Source of the DNA: Archangium violaceum Cb vi76
Lineage (GTDB): Bacteria > Myxococcota > Myxococcia > Myxococcales > Myxococcaceae
NCBI RefSeq assembly: GCF_000733295.1
Contig: NZ_JPMI01000048.1
Location: 24,753-88,752, forward strand
DNA: 64,000 nucleotides
Reading direction: 5' to 3'
Shown: positions 9,027-17,645 of the stretch, piece by piece
How positions within the stretch are numbered: the stretch's first letter is position 1
Layout: the number at the start of each line of letters is the position of its first letter
Program-made: the position numbers and the translations under genes
The notes under the pieces: generated by a model
Database searches by the model: none
Told to the model about the DNA's origin: nothing
Seen by the model: the letters and a program-made list of their open reading frames with translations, nothing else

Positions 9027-9389
9027 CTACAACTCGGCGCGAATCTTGGGGGCGATCACCCGGAGGACGTACCTGCCCTTCCCGTAGTTACCGTCCGCCC
9101 GGAGCGCCAGGACCAGGAAGTATTCCGGGGTAATGAGGCGCATCAGCGTGAGCACCCGCTCACTGTTGACGCTGACCTCCTGGACCTCCCCCGTCTTGAG
9201 GGTCTCTGCGGCCTGGCGGAGCTGACCGAGCAGGTTGGCGTACTCCACCCAGGCCCCGTTCAGCTCCAGCTCGGCCGCGTCTTCCCTCTGATGGGTGTCC
9301 ACGGAGATGCCGTCGAACCCCATCACACTGCAGGCCAGGGCCCCGTCTACCTGGTTGACCACCGACTCGAGGTGCGTGCGGAAGGACAT
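9027..9389 (-). CDS. Roadblock/LC7-domain protein
   Basis: A 120-residue protein that is almost entirely one Roadblock/LC7 fold: a first helix (residues 3-16, including VVNQVDGALACSVMGFDGIS), a central helix (WVEYANLLGQLRQAAETL) and the closing strands (VLTLMRLITPEYFLVLALRADGNYGKGRYVLR). In bacteria this fold serves as a GTPase-activating or scaffold partner of Ras-like GTPases, MglB acting on MglA being the myxobacterial example. It is not MglB itself (too short, different sequence). Its position between the pilMNOPQ block and the efp-acc-sgmX block suggests a link to polarity or pili, which is inference. Confidence 0.75.
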   Translation of the reverse strand: MSFRTHLESVVNQVDGALACSVMGFDGISVDTHQREDAAELELNGAWVEYANLLGQLRQAAETLKTGEVQEVSVNSERVLTLMRLITPEYFLVLALRADGNYGKGRYVLRVIAPKIRAEL

Positions 9390-9430
9390 GGCGTCTGGCT
9401 TGTAGGAGGCGAGGGGGAACGGGTCAAGCG

Positions 9431-10105
9431 CTAGGTGGGATCGACGCAGGCGTCATCGTCACCGCCGACGGCGACATCCTGCCCCACCACGCACGCGCCG
9501 GCGGGAATCTGATCATCCGCGCAATCGTAGGTGGCCCCGCTGCTGTACACCCTGATCGGGAAGGTGAACTTGTTGCTCTCCACTACCTGACCACCGCTCA
9601 TCCGGCCCCGGGCCTTGATGGTGGAGAACACGACCCCATCCTTGCCCTCGAGTGCCGCAGACCCCTTGGGGCCGAACGCATTCATGAAGACGTAGCTCTG
9701 GTCGGGGTCGGTCCCAGGACGCAGGACGCGGTAGACGGCCGTGCTCTCTTCCTGGGTGTCGATCAGGTTCGCGGCCGCGCCACCACCGCTCGGCACGTAT
9801 TCGTAGGAATAGACGAACTCGTTCACCGTGATGTCGCTGAGCCCCGGGCCCGAGAACGGCTCCTGGTTGATGACGATGGGCTGGGTGGAGTTGTTCGTCT
9901 CGACACTCATGGCCAGCAGGTAATTCCGACTACCACTCAGATCGAGGAGGCCCGAGCCGATCACCAACTCATCGGAGGGCACACACGCGTCATCTTCGAC
10001 TGACAGCGCGCGGGCATCGAGGAACCTGAAGGGCGCATCGCCCTGGTTGGCCACACAGGCCGCCTGCCCCAGTGCCAGCGCCGCAATCGTCATCAATCGC
10101 TTCAT
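9431..10105 (-). CDS. Predicted lipoprotein downstream of pilQ
   Basis: A 224-residue protein of no recognised family. The start at 10105 (MKRLMTIAALALGQAAC) sits 9 bases after AAGGAG; an alternative ATG lies at 10111. The signal peptide ends in a lipobox-like LGQAAC with lipidated Cys18 by the chosen start. The rest looks like a beta-rich surface domain with four cysteines in the C-terminal third that could form disulphides. It follows pilQ by 36 bases, so it may be cotranscribed with pilMNOPQ and act at the outer membrane near the secretin; that role is a guess. Confidence 0.65.
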   Translation of the reverse strand: MKRLMTIAALALGQAACVANQGDAPFRFLDARALSVEDDACVPSDELVIGSGLLDLSGSRNYLLAMSVETNNSTQPIVINQEPFSGPGLSDITVNEFVYSYEYVPSGGGAAANLIDTQEESTAVYRVLRPGTDPDQSYVFMNAFGPKGSAALEGKDGVVFSTIKARGRMSGGQVVESNKFTFPIRVYSSGATYDCADDQIPAGACVVGQDVAVGGDDDACVDPT

Positions 10106-10141
10106 GGACATCGACTCCTTGGACCGTAGAGGAGGGACCGG

Positions 10142-12853
10142 CTACAGGGACTGGGCAATCGTCTGCCGGTTGAGGATGCGCGGCGTGATGAAGATGAGCA
10201 GTTCCTGACGGTCGTCACGCTCGCGGAAGTTCTTGAACAGCAACCCCAGCACCGGAATCTTGGACAGGAAGGGCACCGAGTTGCTCTGGGTGCTGCCACG
10301 GCGCACGTAGATGCCGCCGATGACGGTGGTGTCGCCGTCCTTCACCAGCACCTGGGTGTTGGCCTCCTTGCGCTGGATGGCGGGCTGGCCGTTGGCACCC
10401 GTCTGCGAGGGATCCGGCTGGTTGTTGGCCGCGTTGATGGTCAGCATGATGCTGCCATCCTGGGTGACGTGGGGCGTCACCTCGAGCGACAGACGCGCTT
10501 CGACGAAGGTGGTGTTGGCACCGGACGCGGACACCTGGCTGAACGGGATGGACACACCCTGGCTGATGCGGGCGGTGTTGTTGTCCAGCGTCGTCACCTT
10601 GGGGGCGGAGATGGTCTTCACGATACCCTCGTTCTCCGCCGCCGACAGGCGCAGGTTGAGGGTGAGCGCACCACCGGCCGAGCCGAAGACGAAGCCGAGC
10701 GCACCACCGGAGCCCAGGCCAGCGCCCACCGGCAGGTTGACGGCGAAGTTGGGGATGTCGGAGACGCCCGGCGACGTGCCTTCGATACCACCCGTCACCA
10801 CCGCGGTGTTCGGGAAGATGAGGCCGGTGGGATTGCCCGTGGAGGGCGCGGCCGAGGCCTGACCACCCCACTGCACACCGAGTTCGCGGCTGAACGAGGT
10901 GTTGGCCTCGACGATGCGGCTCTCGATGAGCACCTGCGGCGTCTGCGTATCCAGGTTGCGCACCAGCGCTCGCGCCTTCTCCACGTTGGCGCGCACATCC
11001 TTGACGATGAGCACGTTGGTGCGCGCGTCCACCGTCACCGTGCCGCGCTCGCTCAGCACATCCTTGACCCGGCTCGACATGTCGCCGGCCGACGCGTAGT
11101 TCACCGGGATGAGGTTCACCAGCAGCTCCTCCTGGGCCACGAGCGACTTCTTGCGCTCCTGGCGCAGCCGGGCCTCCTCCTCCAACGTCTTGAGCGGAGC
11201 CACGCGCACGATGTTGCCGATCTCCTCCTTGCCCAGCGACTTGGTGCGCAGGATGAGATCCAGCGCCTGATCCCAGGGCACGTTGCGCAGGCGGATGGTC
11301 ACCTTGCCGGACACGTCATCGGCCACGACGATGTTCTTCTTGGAGATCTCCGCGATGACGCGCAGCAGGTTCTGGATGTCGATGTCCTTGAACTCGAAGG
11401 ACACCTTCTTGCCGCGGTAGCGGGCCTGCTGAGGCGCGCCCTCGGAGGCATAGGTGGGCGCCTCGGCGGTGAAGCCGGCGGTGCGCTGGGTGACGGTCAC
11501 CTGCTCCGTCTTCACGCCCTTGACGCTCAGCCTCCAGGACAGGCCACCGCCCACCTGGCTCACGTTCTCCTCGATGGCGCCGTCCGCGGCCACCACCACG
11601 CGCACCCGGTTGCCCTCGCCGGGCACCGCGAAGGCGCTGATCATCTTCACCGGCGTCTCCAGCGCGCTGGTGTCCAGGCTACGCTCCAGCCGCCGCGGCA
11701 GCCGGGCGTTCTCGATGGACAGCACGGCGCTGCGCGGATCCGGCCGCTCCACCTTCCAGGCCACCGCGCCCGACAGCTTCAGGTTCACCCGGCCACCGGA
11801 CTCGTTCTCGTCGAAGGTCAGATCCTTCACCTCCACGGTGGCCAGCTGGGCGTCCACCGGCTTGACGCGCACGGGCTCGTTCTCCGCCACGACCTTCTCG
11901 GGCGTGTCGACGGTCGCGGAAGGCTTGCGGGCCACCTTGCCACCGAGCACCACCTCCAGGCCGCGGCCGGTGCGCTCCACCTCGTAGCCGGGCATCTGCC
12001 CGCGCACGTCGAGCACCAGCCGGACCTTGTCCGAGTGGGCGCCCACGCGCACGTCCTTCAGCACGCCCGAGCGGATGCGCGGGGCACGCGCCGACAGGCC
12101 CACGCCGTACACGTCCACCGCGAGCCGGGGAGGATCCGCCAGCTCCAGCACCTCGTAGCGGGCGACCTCGCCGTCCGCGCGGATGCTCAGGGTGTCACGG
12201 GCGAAGGACAGGGCGGTGATGCGGCGGGCCGGGTGGGCCACCTCGCGCTCGTCCGCCTCGGCCGCCACCACGTTCTCGGGCAGCGCGGCGGACTTCTTCT
12301 CCTGCGGCTCGGCCGCGGCCGGCCGCGGCGCGGGGGCCACCACCGGAGCGGGCGGGGCGCTGGCGACGACGGCGGGCTTCGGCTCGGGCGCGGCCGGCGT
12401 CACCGGCTCCGCCTTCGCCTCGGCGACCTTCGTGTCGGCCACCGCTCCGTCCACGGAGATGATGACCTTGTTGCCGTCCGCGCGCACGTCGTACTGCGCG
12501 GCCTGGTGCAGGGCCACCAGCACCCGGCCCACGCTCGCGCGCTCGTCCGAGAACTGGGAGGCCACCACTCCGGCCACCGGTCCCTGTCCGTTGTGGTGTC
12601 CCTTGATGCCCGTGGCGTCCGCCGACGAGAGGTCCACCACCAGCCGCTCCGGACCACTCAGCCGGAAGACGGTGAAGGTAGGAGCCCGCGTGCCGGCCAC
12701 CACCACCTGGGCGCCCGAACCCGTCTGCACGACCTTCAGGTCGCGCAACGTATTGAGCTCGGCGGCCTCGGCCCCGACACTTACGATGGCAACCGCCAGG
12801 GCGGCCACCACGCTCATCAACTTGCCCCTCGTCACAGCGCTCTCCTCGAGCAT
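10142..12853 (-). CDS. pilQ: Type IV pilus secretin PilQ
   Basis: A 903-residue outer-membrane secretin, close to the length known for Myxococcus PilQ. The start at 12853 (MLEESAVTRGKLMSVV) has GGGGAAG just upstream and gives a signal peptide ending near VGAEA. Several AMIN domains (about 40-130, 210-310 and 350-450) bind peptidoglycan, then come the secretin N0/N1 domains (YRGKKVSFEFKDIDIQNLLRVIAEISKKN region, about 495-660) and the secretin barrel (about 690-900, with VPFLSKIPVLGLLFKN). It forms the gate through which the pilus passes; assembly in Myxococcus needs the Tgl pilotin, which is not in this window. Confidence 0.97.
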   Translation of the reverse strand: MLEESAVTRGKLMSVVAALAVAIVSVGAEAAELNTLRDLKVVQTGSGAQVVVAGTRAPTFTVFRLSGPERLVVDLSSADATGIKGHHNGQGPVAGVVASQFSDERASVGRVLVALHQAAQYDVRADGNKVIISVDGAVADTKVAEAKAEPVTPAAPEPKPAVVASAPPAPVVAPAPRPAAAEPQEKKSAALPENVVAAEADEREVAHPARRITALSFARDTLSIRADGEVARYEVLELADPPRLAVDVYGVGLSARAPRIRSGVLKDVRVGAHSDKVRLVLDVRGQMPGYEVERTGRGLEVVLGGKVARKPSATVDTPEKVVAENEPVRVKPVDAQLATVEVKDLTFDENESGGRVNLKLSGAVAWKVERPDPRSAVLSIENARLPRRLERSLDTSALETPVKMISAFAVPGEGNRVRVVVAADGAIEENVSQVGGGLSWRLSVKGVKTEQVTVTQRTAGFTAEAPTYASEGAPQQARYRGKKVSFEFKDIDIQNLLRVIAEISKKNIVVADDVSGKVTIRLRNVPWDQALDLILRTKSLGKEEIGNIVRVAPLKTLEEEARLRQERKKSLVAQEELLVNLIPVNYASAGDMSSRVKDVLSERGTVTVDARTNVLIVKDVRANVEKARALVRNLDTQTPQVLIESRIVEANTSFSRELGVQWGGQASAAPSTGNPTGLIFPNTAVVTGGIEGTSPGVSDIPNFAVNLPVGAGLGSGGALGFVFGSAGGALTLNLRLSAAENEGIVKTISAPKVTTLDNNTARISQGVSIPFSQVSASGANTTFVEARLSLEVTPHVTQDGSIMLTINAANNQPDPSQTGANGQPAIQRKEANTQVLVKDGDTTVIGGIYVRRGSTQSNSVPFLSKIPVLGLLFKNFRERDDRQELLIFITPRILNRQTIAQSL

Positions 12854-12922
12854 GCTTCCCCTCAACAAGTTGCAATGGGCCATGGGCGCCAGGGACTCCC
12901 CGGCTCCCATGTCACCGGGCCA

Positions 12923-13498
12923 CTACGGCTCCCAGTTCTTGCCCGTCATCAGGTCGTAGGCGGGGTCCACCCGGCCATCCTGCTGCTTCAGCTCCAGCTT
13001 CACCGGGTTGTAGACCACCCGGTCCGCCGTGGTGGTCGTCTCCGTGACGATGACCTCCTCGCGGAGGATCTGCGTCACCTTGCCACCCTGACGGCCCATC
13101 CGGGTGTTGCGGCGCACGATGTGGCCGCGGCCCATGGGATCTTCCACCATGGCCATCGGGTTGGCATCACCGGTGATCACCGCCACCAGCTTGAGCTGAT
13201 CGATGTCCCACTGGCACAGCGGCTCGGTGCAGGCCGTCACCTGGGCACCGGGCTGCGGATTCTCGCGCACCATGTCCTCGATGGGACTGCGGAACGGATC
13301 CCGCCGGCCCATGGGATTGTAGCTGTAGACGTAGCCGGGAGCGGTCACCACCGTGGTCGCCACCGGGGCTTTCTCCTTTGGCGCCTCGGCCTTGGGCTTG
13401 GCCGCGGCCGCCGCAGCCGGCGCCGCCGCCTCCTCGCCACAACCGGCGAGCGCGAGGGCCAATGCCCCCGAAATCAACATGGAGTGGAACGTCTTCAT
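12923..13498 (-). CDS. pilP: Type IV pilus alignment lipoprotein PilP
   Basis: A 191-residue inner-membrane lipoprotein that connects PilNO to the PilQ periplasmic domains. The start is at 13498 (MKTFHSMLISG); the signal peptide ends in lipobox LALAGC. An Ala/Pro/Lys-rich linker of about 40 residues leads to the PilP beta domain, which has the family's RRDPFRSPIE motif and the WDIDQLKLVAVITGDANPMAMVEDP core. Two cysteines in the TACTEPLCQ segment could form a short disulphide loop. It lies between pilO and pilQ, 69 bases ahead of pilQ. Confidence 0.95.
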   Translation of the reverse strand: MKTFHSMLISGALALALAGCGEEAAAPAAAAAAKPKAEAPKEKAPVATTVVTAPGYVYSYNPMGRRDPFRSPIEDMVRENPQPGAQVTACTEPLCQWDIDQLKLVAVITGDANPMAMVEDPMGRGHIVRRNTRMGRQGGKVTQILREEVIVTETTTTADRVVYNPVKLELKQQDGRVDPAYDLMTGKNWEP

Positions 13499-13546
13499 CC
13501 GCGGGTCCCCTTGTCGCCCCATTTCCAGGACCGATCAAGTTTCTGC

Positions 13547-14157
13547 TTACTTCTTCTTCTTCTTCGAGTTCGCGGCCGCATTCGCCGTGTTGACGAAGCG
13601 GAAGGTGGTCGCGAGGAAGGAGGTGTTGAGCATCACCTTCTCGTTCTTCACCTTGGCTCCATCGAGCTTGATGTTGTTGACGTTGACGATGCGCCGCATG
13701 GTCGAGACCTCCTGCAGGAACATGGCGATCTCGTGGTAGTTGCCGCTCACCACCATCTTGATGGGGATGCGGGCGAAGAAATCACCACCGCCCACCGTCT
13801 CCGGACCCGGCTCCACGCGGGCGATCTCCAGCCCGGCCTTCTTGCCGATGTCGTTGAGCTGCGCGAGCAGCTCCTCGATGTCCTTGTTCTCGGGCAGCTC
13901 GGTGAGGGCCTCGGCGAGCCGCTGCTCCAGCACGTCCATCTCGCGCCGGCGCTCGTTGAGGTTCTGGGCGATTTCACTCTTCTCCGCCAGCTCCAGGTCC
14001 AGCTTGCGCTGCTCGCCGCGCTGCCGCTCCATCTCCACTTCCAGCGGCTGGATGCCGAAGAAGAAGTTGGCGGCCGTCAGCAGCACCACCAGGGCCGCCA
14101 GGCCGCCGAAGCGGACGGCGGGGGGGCCTTCGCGAGCCTCTCGAGGTATTTGTCCAT
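13547..14157 (-). CDS. pilO: Type IV pilus alignment protein PilO, frame broken near the start
   Basis: A bitopic inner-membrane protein that dimerises with PilN. Translation from ATG 14157 reads MDKYLERLAKAPP, then hits a C7 run (plus-strand G7, 14120-14126), after which the frame goes astray and stops. Adding one C restores A-P-P-A-V-R-F-G-G-L and the membrane helix LAALVVLLTAANFFF, then the coiled coil (about 55-110), the ferredoxin-like domain and a lysine-rich C-terminus, 203 residues in all. Read as given, only an internal GTG near 14089 could start the rest, cutting the membrane helix short. A homopolymer error is the simplest explanation. Confidence 0.88.
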
Positions 14158-14171
14158 GGCTCCAGGTCCTC

Positions 14172-14846
14172 TCAGATGGCGTAGTTGGCGGTGAGCAGGA
14201 TGTCGAAGACCACCGTGCTCACCTCGTTGGGCCTGGAGGCACCCTGCTGGGTGCTCTTCAGTTCCACGTTGGAGAAGAAGGACTTGATGTCCGTCACGGG
14301 GAACTCCTCGATGGCGGACTCGGCCGCCACCAGCTCCACGCGGGACGTCTTGGCCTCGCGGCGCTGCTCCACCAGGCGGCCAATGCCCTTGGGCGTCCAC
14401 ACCATGCCGTTGAGGTTGCGCATCAGCTCGGCCACGTCGTCATGGCTGACGGCGGAACCGGCGATCTTCACGTTGCCGCGCTCCTCGTTGAAGGTGCGCA
14501 GCCACACCTTCTTGGGCAGCGCGGTGGACAGCGCGTCCAGCATGCGCACCGGACCGGAGCGGCCGCGGCGCAGCTCGTCCAGGACGGCGAGCTTCTTCTC
14601 CACCTCGGTCTTGCGGGTGTTGATGTTCTTCACCTCGCCGATCGTCTTGTCGAGATCGGCGATACGGCGCTTGGTGCTGGCCAGGCCCGCGGCCTGCTTC
14701 TCCACCACGCCAGCGCGATCGGCGTACCACATGTAGTTGCCCACGCAGGCAGCCACGAGCACGAACCCCAGGAGCGCCAGGACCTGGCGTCCCGCGTTCG
14801 GCCTGACCTTGGCCCGGACGGGCAGCAGGTTGATACGAATCATCAT
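14172..14846 (-). CDS. pilN: Type IV pilus alignment protein PilN
   Basis: A 224-residue bitopic inner-membrane protein. The cytoplasmic N-terminus MIRINLLPVR is the conserved PilM-binding motif; one helix follows (about 22-40), then a coiled coil (LASTKRRIADLDKTIGEVKN) and a ferredoxin-like periplasmic domain that pairs with PilO. Two ATGs are in tandem (14846 and 14843); either is possible. It starts 36 bases after pilM and ends 14 bases before pilO. Confidence 0.95.
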   Translation of the reverse strand: MMIRINLLPVRAKVRPNAGRQVLALLGFVLVAACVGNYMWYADRAGVVEKQAAGLASTKRRIADLDKTIGEVKNINTRKTEVEKKLAVLDELRRGRSGPVRMLDALSTALPKKVWLRTFNEERGNVKIAGSAVSHDDVAELMRNLNGMVWTPKGIGRLVEQRREAKTSRVELVAAESAIEEFPVTDIKSFFSNVELKSTQQGASRPNEVSTVVFDILLTANYAI

Positions 14847-14882
14847 GTGCGTCGGTCCTTCGAAGACGGGGAGGGAGGAGGA

Positions 14883-15965
14883 CTAGCCGAGCTTGTCGCC
14901 GGGCTTGCGCAATGCCAGACCCACGGCCACCGCGGCCATCGGCGCCACCTCCATGATGAAGGCGGGGTCGAACTTGCGGTTGTCCACGTCGATCTTCCGG
15001 AACGGGTTGAGGATCTCCACCGGCACGCCCACGCGCGTCTCGATGGTCTTGAACAGCGCCGGAATCTTGGCGGTTCCGCCGGAGAGGTAGACCTTGGTGA
15101 AGTTGGCGTCCACCGCGGTGCCCGCGTAGAAGTCCAGCGAGCGCTGGATTTCACCGGCCACCTGCTCGGCCACGCCCATCAGCACCCGCTCCACCTCCTG
15201 GGGAACCACGGCGTCCGAGTCCCCGCGCGTGCCGCCGATCTTCAGCGCCTCGGCCTCCTCGTAGGAGACGTTGAGCTGCTTCTGGATCTCCTCGGTGAAC
15301 TGGTTGCCACCGATGGTCACGTCGCGGGTGAAGACGGTGATGCCGTTGGAGATGATGTTGATGTTCACCACCGAGGCGCCCGCGTTGATGAGCACCACCG
15401 TCTCCTTGTCGGGGACGTCGTAGTTGGAGGCGAACATGTTCTGGACGGCGAAGGCGTCCACGTCCACCACCACCGGCTGCAGCCCCGACTCGGAGACCAC
15501 GGTGGTGTAGTCGTTGATCATGTCCTTCTTGGCCGCGACCAGCAGCACGTCCATCTGGCCGGTGGCGTCATTGCCGCCCGCGTCCAAAATCTGCGTGTCG
15601 ATGTTCACGTCCTTCACGTCGAAGGGGATGTACTGCTCCGCCTCCCACTGGATGCTCTCCTCGAGCTCCTCCTGGCTCATCCGGGGCATCTGGATCTTCT
15701 TGATGATGACCGAGTGGCCGGAGACGCCGATGGCGACCTCCTTGTTCTTGACCTTCAGCTCGGTCATCAACTCCTGCAGCGCCTGGACGATGGCGGTGGA
15801 GTTCATGAGCGCGCCGTCGACGATGGCCTCGGGAGGCAGCGGCTTCATGCCGAAGCTCTGCAGCGCGTAGCTCACCTGGCCACGCTTGCGCTGCTCCTTG
15901 AGGAGGATCATCTTCACCGAGGTCGATCCGATATCGAGACCGAGAGCCAGCTTTCCCTTCGCCAT
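14883..15965 (-). CDS. pilM: Type IV pilus cytoplasmic ring protein PilM
   Basis: A 360-residue actin/FtsA-like ATP-binding protein. The start at 15965 (MAKGKLALGLDIGSTSVKM) places the phosphate-1 loop DIGSTS at residues 10-15; an upstream ATG would add non-conserved residues. Phosphate-2 (VLINAGASVVNINI) and adenosine (VYLSGGTAKIPAL) motifs are present. PilM binds the PilN tail and links the PilB/PilT motors to the alignment complex. First gene of pilMNOPQ, 215 bases after pilR2. Confidence 0.96.
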   Translation of the reverse strand: MAKGKLALGLDIGSTSVKMILLKEQRKRGQVSYALQSFGMKPLPPEAIVDGALMNSTAIVQALQELMTELKVKNKEVAIGVSGHSVIIKKIQMPRMSQEELEESIQWEAEQYIPFDVKDVNIDTQILDAGGNDATGQMDVLLVAAKKDMINDYTTVVSESGLQPVVVDVDAFAVQNMFASNYDVPDKETVVLINAGASVVNINIISNGITVFTRDVTIGGNQFTEEIQKQLNVSYEEAEALKIGGTRGDSDAVVPQEVERVLMGVAEQVAGEIQRSLDFYAGTAVDANFTKVYLSGGTAKIPALFKTIETRVGVPVEILNPFRKIDVDNRKFDPAFIMEVAPMAAVAVGLALRKPGDKLG

Positions 15966-16111
15966 ACAGTCATTGCTCCTGGAGGGGCCGCCAGCGTAGC
16001 ACCGGCTCGCGGGCCCTCCTAAAAAGTGCTCCGCGCCTGCCCGCGCAGCAGGCGGCCAATCTGTCCCCCGGAATCCCACGGCGGTGCACCCACGCCGCTC
16101 TTGTGGGGCCG

Positions 16112-16140
16112 ATTTTCCGGCTTCGGACGCGTTCCGTCAA
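16112..16140 (-). promoter_or_regulatory. Candidate pilMNOPQ promoter
   Basis: Minus-strand TTGACG (16140-16135), a 17-base spacer and GAAAAT (16117-16112), in the 215-base gap between pilR2 and pilM. The -10 matches TATAAT at only four positions and would leave a leader of about 140 bases. Confidence 0.3.
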
Positions 16141-16180
16141 ATCGCCCCACTCCCCGCTCCGTCCTCTACCCGGCAGCCAG

Positions 16181-17596
16181 TCAGCCTCGCTCCCCCTCGG
16201 CGTCCGCGTCGATTCCGTACTCCTTGATTTTGTACAGCAGGGCCCGATGGCTGATCTCCAGCACCTCGGCGGCGCGGGTGCGGTTGCCCCGGGTGCGGCG
16301 CAGGGCGGCGCGGATGTAGGACTCCTCCAGGTCGCGGATGGCCTGTTTGAGGGACAGGTTGGCCTCGGAGGAGGGGCGCGTGGGGGTGAGCGCGGGTGCG
16401 CTGGCCGGTGGGGGCGTGGCCCAGAGCCGCTCTGGCAGGTTCTCCGGGAGGATCAGCGCTCCCTCGGCCAGCAGGACGGCGCGCTCCATCGCGTTCTCCA
16501 GCTCGCGCACGTTGCCGGGCCAGGCGTAGGAGGCCAGGAGGGCCTCGGCCTCGGGGCCGAAGCCGCGCACGGGGGGCTCGCGGTTGAGCTCGCGGTTGAA
16601 GCGCAGGAGGAAGGCGCGGGCCAGCAGGAGGATGTCCGAGTGGCGCTCGCGCAGCGGGGGCACGCGCACGTTCACCACGTTGAGGCGGTAGTAGAGGTCC
16701 TCGCGGAACTCGCCCCGCTCCACCAGCCGGCCCAGGTCACGCAGCGTGGCGGCCAGGACGCGCACGTCCACCTTCTCCGCGCGGTTCTCCCCCACCGGGC
16801 GCAGCTCGCCCTCCTGTAGCACGCGCAACAGCTTCACCTGGGCGGGCGGGGGCAGCTCCCCCACCTCGTCGAGGAAGAGCGTGCCGCCGTCGGCCTCGCT
16901 GAAGAGGCCGCGCCGGGCGGTCCGCGCATCGGTGAAGGCCCCCCGGGCATGGCCGAAGAGCTCGCTCTCGATGAGACCCGTGGGGATGGCGCCGCAGTTG
17001 ACGGCGACGAAGGGCATGGCGGCCCGGGGGGAGCGCGCATGCAGGGCCCGGGCGATGAGCTCCTTGCCCGTCCCGCTCTCGCCGGTGATGAGGACGGTGG
17101 TGCCCACCGGGGCGAGCCGCTCCACCTGCCGCATCACCACGCGCATGGACTCGCTCTCGCCGAGGATGCCCTCGCCGGGCGCGACGCCGCCGGAGGCCTG
17201 CAGACGCCGGTTCTCCCGCAGCAGCCGCTCGCGCTCCTCCGCCTTGCGCAGGACGAAGACGATCTCCTCGGGCTTGAAGGGCTTGCGCACGTAGTCGTAC
17301 GCACCGGCCCCCACCGCCTCGAGCGCCTGCTCCTGCGAGCCGTAGGCGCTCATCACCACCACCGTCAGCCCCGGGTGCTCGGCGAGCGCCTGGCGCAGCA
17401 CGGACAGGCCGTCGCGTTTGGGCATTCGCACGTCGCACAGCAGCACGTCGTAGCCGCGCGCGGACAACTCCCGCAGCGCCTCCTCTCCATCCGCCACGGC
17501 GCGCACCTCGTAGCCCATCCCCGAGAGCACCAGGGTGAGCACGTGGCGGACGGAGGGCTCGTCGTCGGCGACGAGGATGCTGCGGAAGAGGGCCAT
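16181..17596 (-). CDS. pilR2: NtrC-family response regulator PilR2
   Basis: A 471-residue regulator: receiver domain (about 5-115, phospho-acceptor Asp in LLCDVRMP), AAA+ sigma-54 activation domain (Walker [22 protein letters not shown]) and a Fis-type helix-turn-helix at the C-terminus (RTRAAEVLEISHRALLYKIK). The start at 17596 (MALFRSILVADDEPS) is chosen because the upstream extension is not receiver-like. The sigma-54 contact loop reads GAFTDA rather than GAFTGA. It is the partner of PilS2, 49 bases upstream, and the block matches the Myxococcus pilD-pilS2-pilR2 order. Targets cannot be read from the sequence. Confidence 0.88.
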   Translation of the reverse strand: MALFRSILVADDEPSVRHVLTLVLSGMGYEVRAVADGEEALRELSARGYDVLLCDVRMPKRDGLSVLRQALAEHPGLTVVVMSAYGSQEQALEAVGAGAYDYVRKPFKPEEIVFVLRKAEERERLLRENRRLQASGGVAPGEGILGESESMRVVMRQVERLAPVGTTVLITGESGTGKELIARALHARSPRAAMPFVAVNCGAIPTGLIESELFGHARGAFTDARTARRGLFSEADGGTLFLDEVGELPPPAQVKLLRVLQEGELRPVGENRAEKVDVRVLAATLRDLGRLVERGEFREDLYYRLNVVNVRVPPLRERHSDILLLARAFLLRFNRELNREPPVRGFGPEAEALLASYAWPGNVRELENAMERAVLLAEGALILPENLPERLWATPPPASAPALTPTRPSSEANLSLKQAIRDLEESYIRAALRRTRGNRTRAAEVLEISHRALLYKIKEYGIDADAEGERG

Positions 17597-17645
17597 GAGA
17601 CCCTTCAGAAGTAGCCCACTCCGGGGTGCGCGGCCAGATTCCGCC

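Noticed and set aside
10469..14194. A 1241-codon plus-strand open frame opposite pilQ, pilP and pilO
   Set aside because: Its translation is rich in His/Arg/Gly repeats with no known domain; the minus strand encodes well-known pilus proteins throughout.
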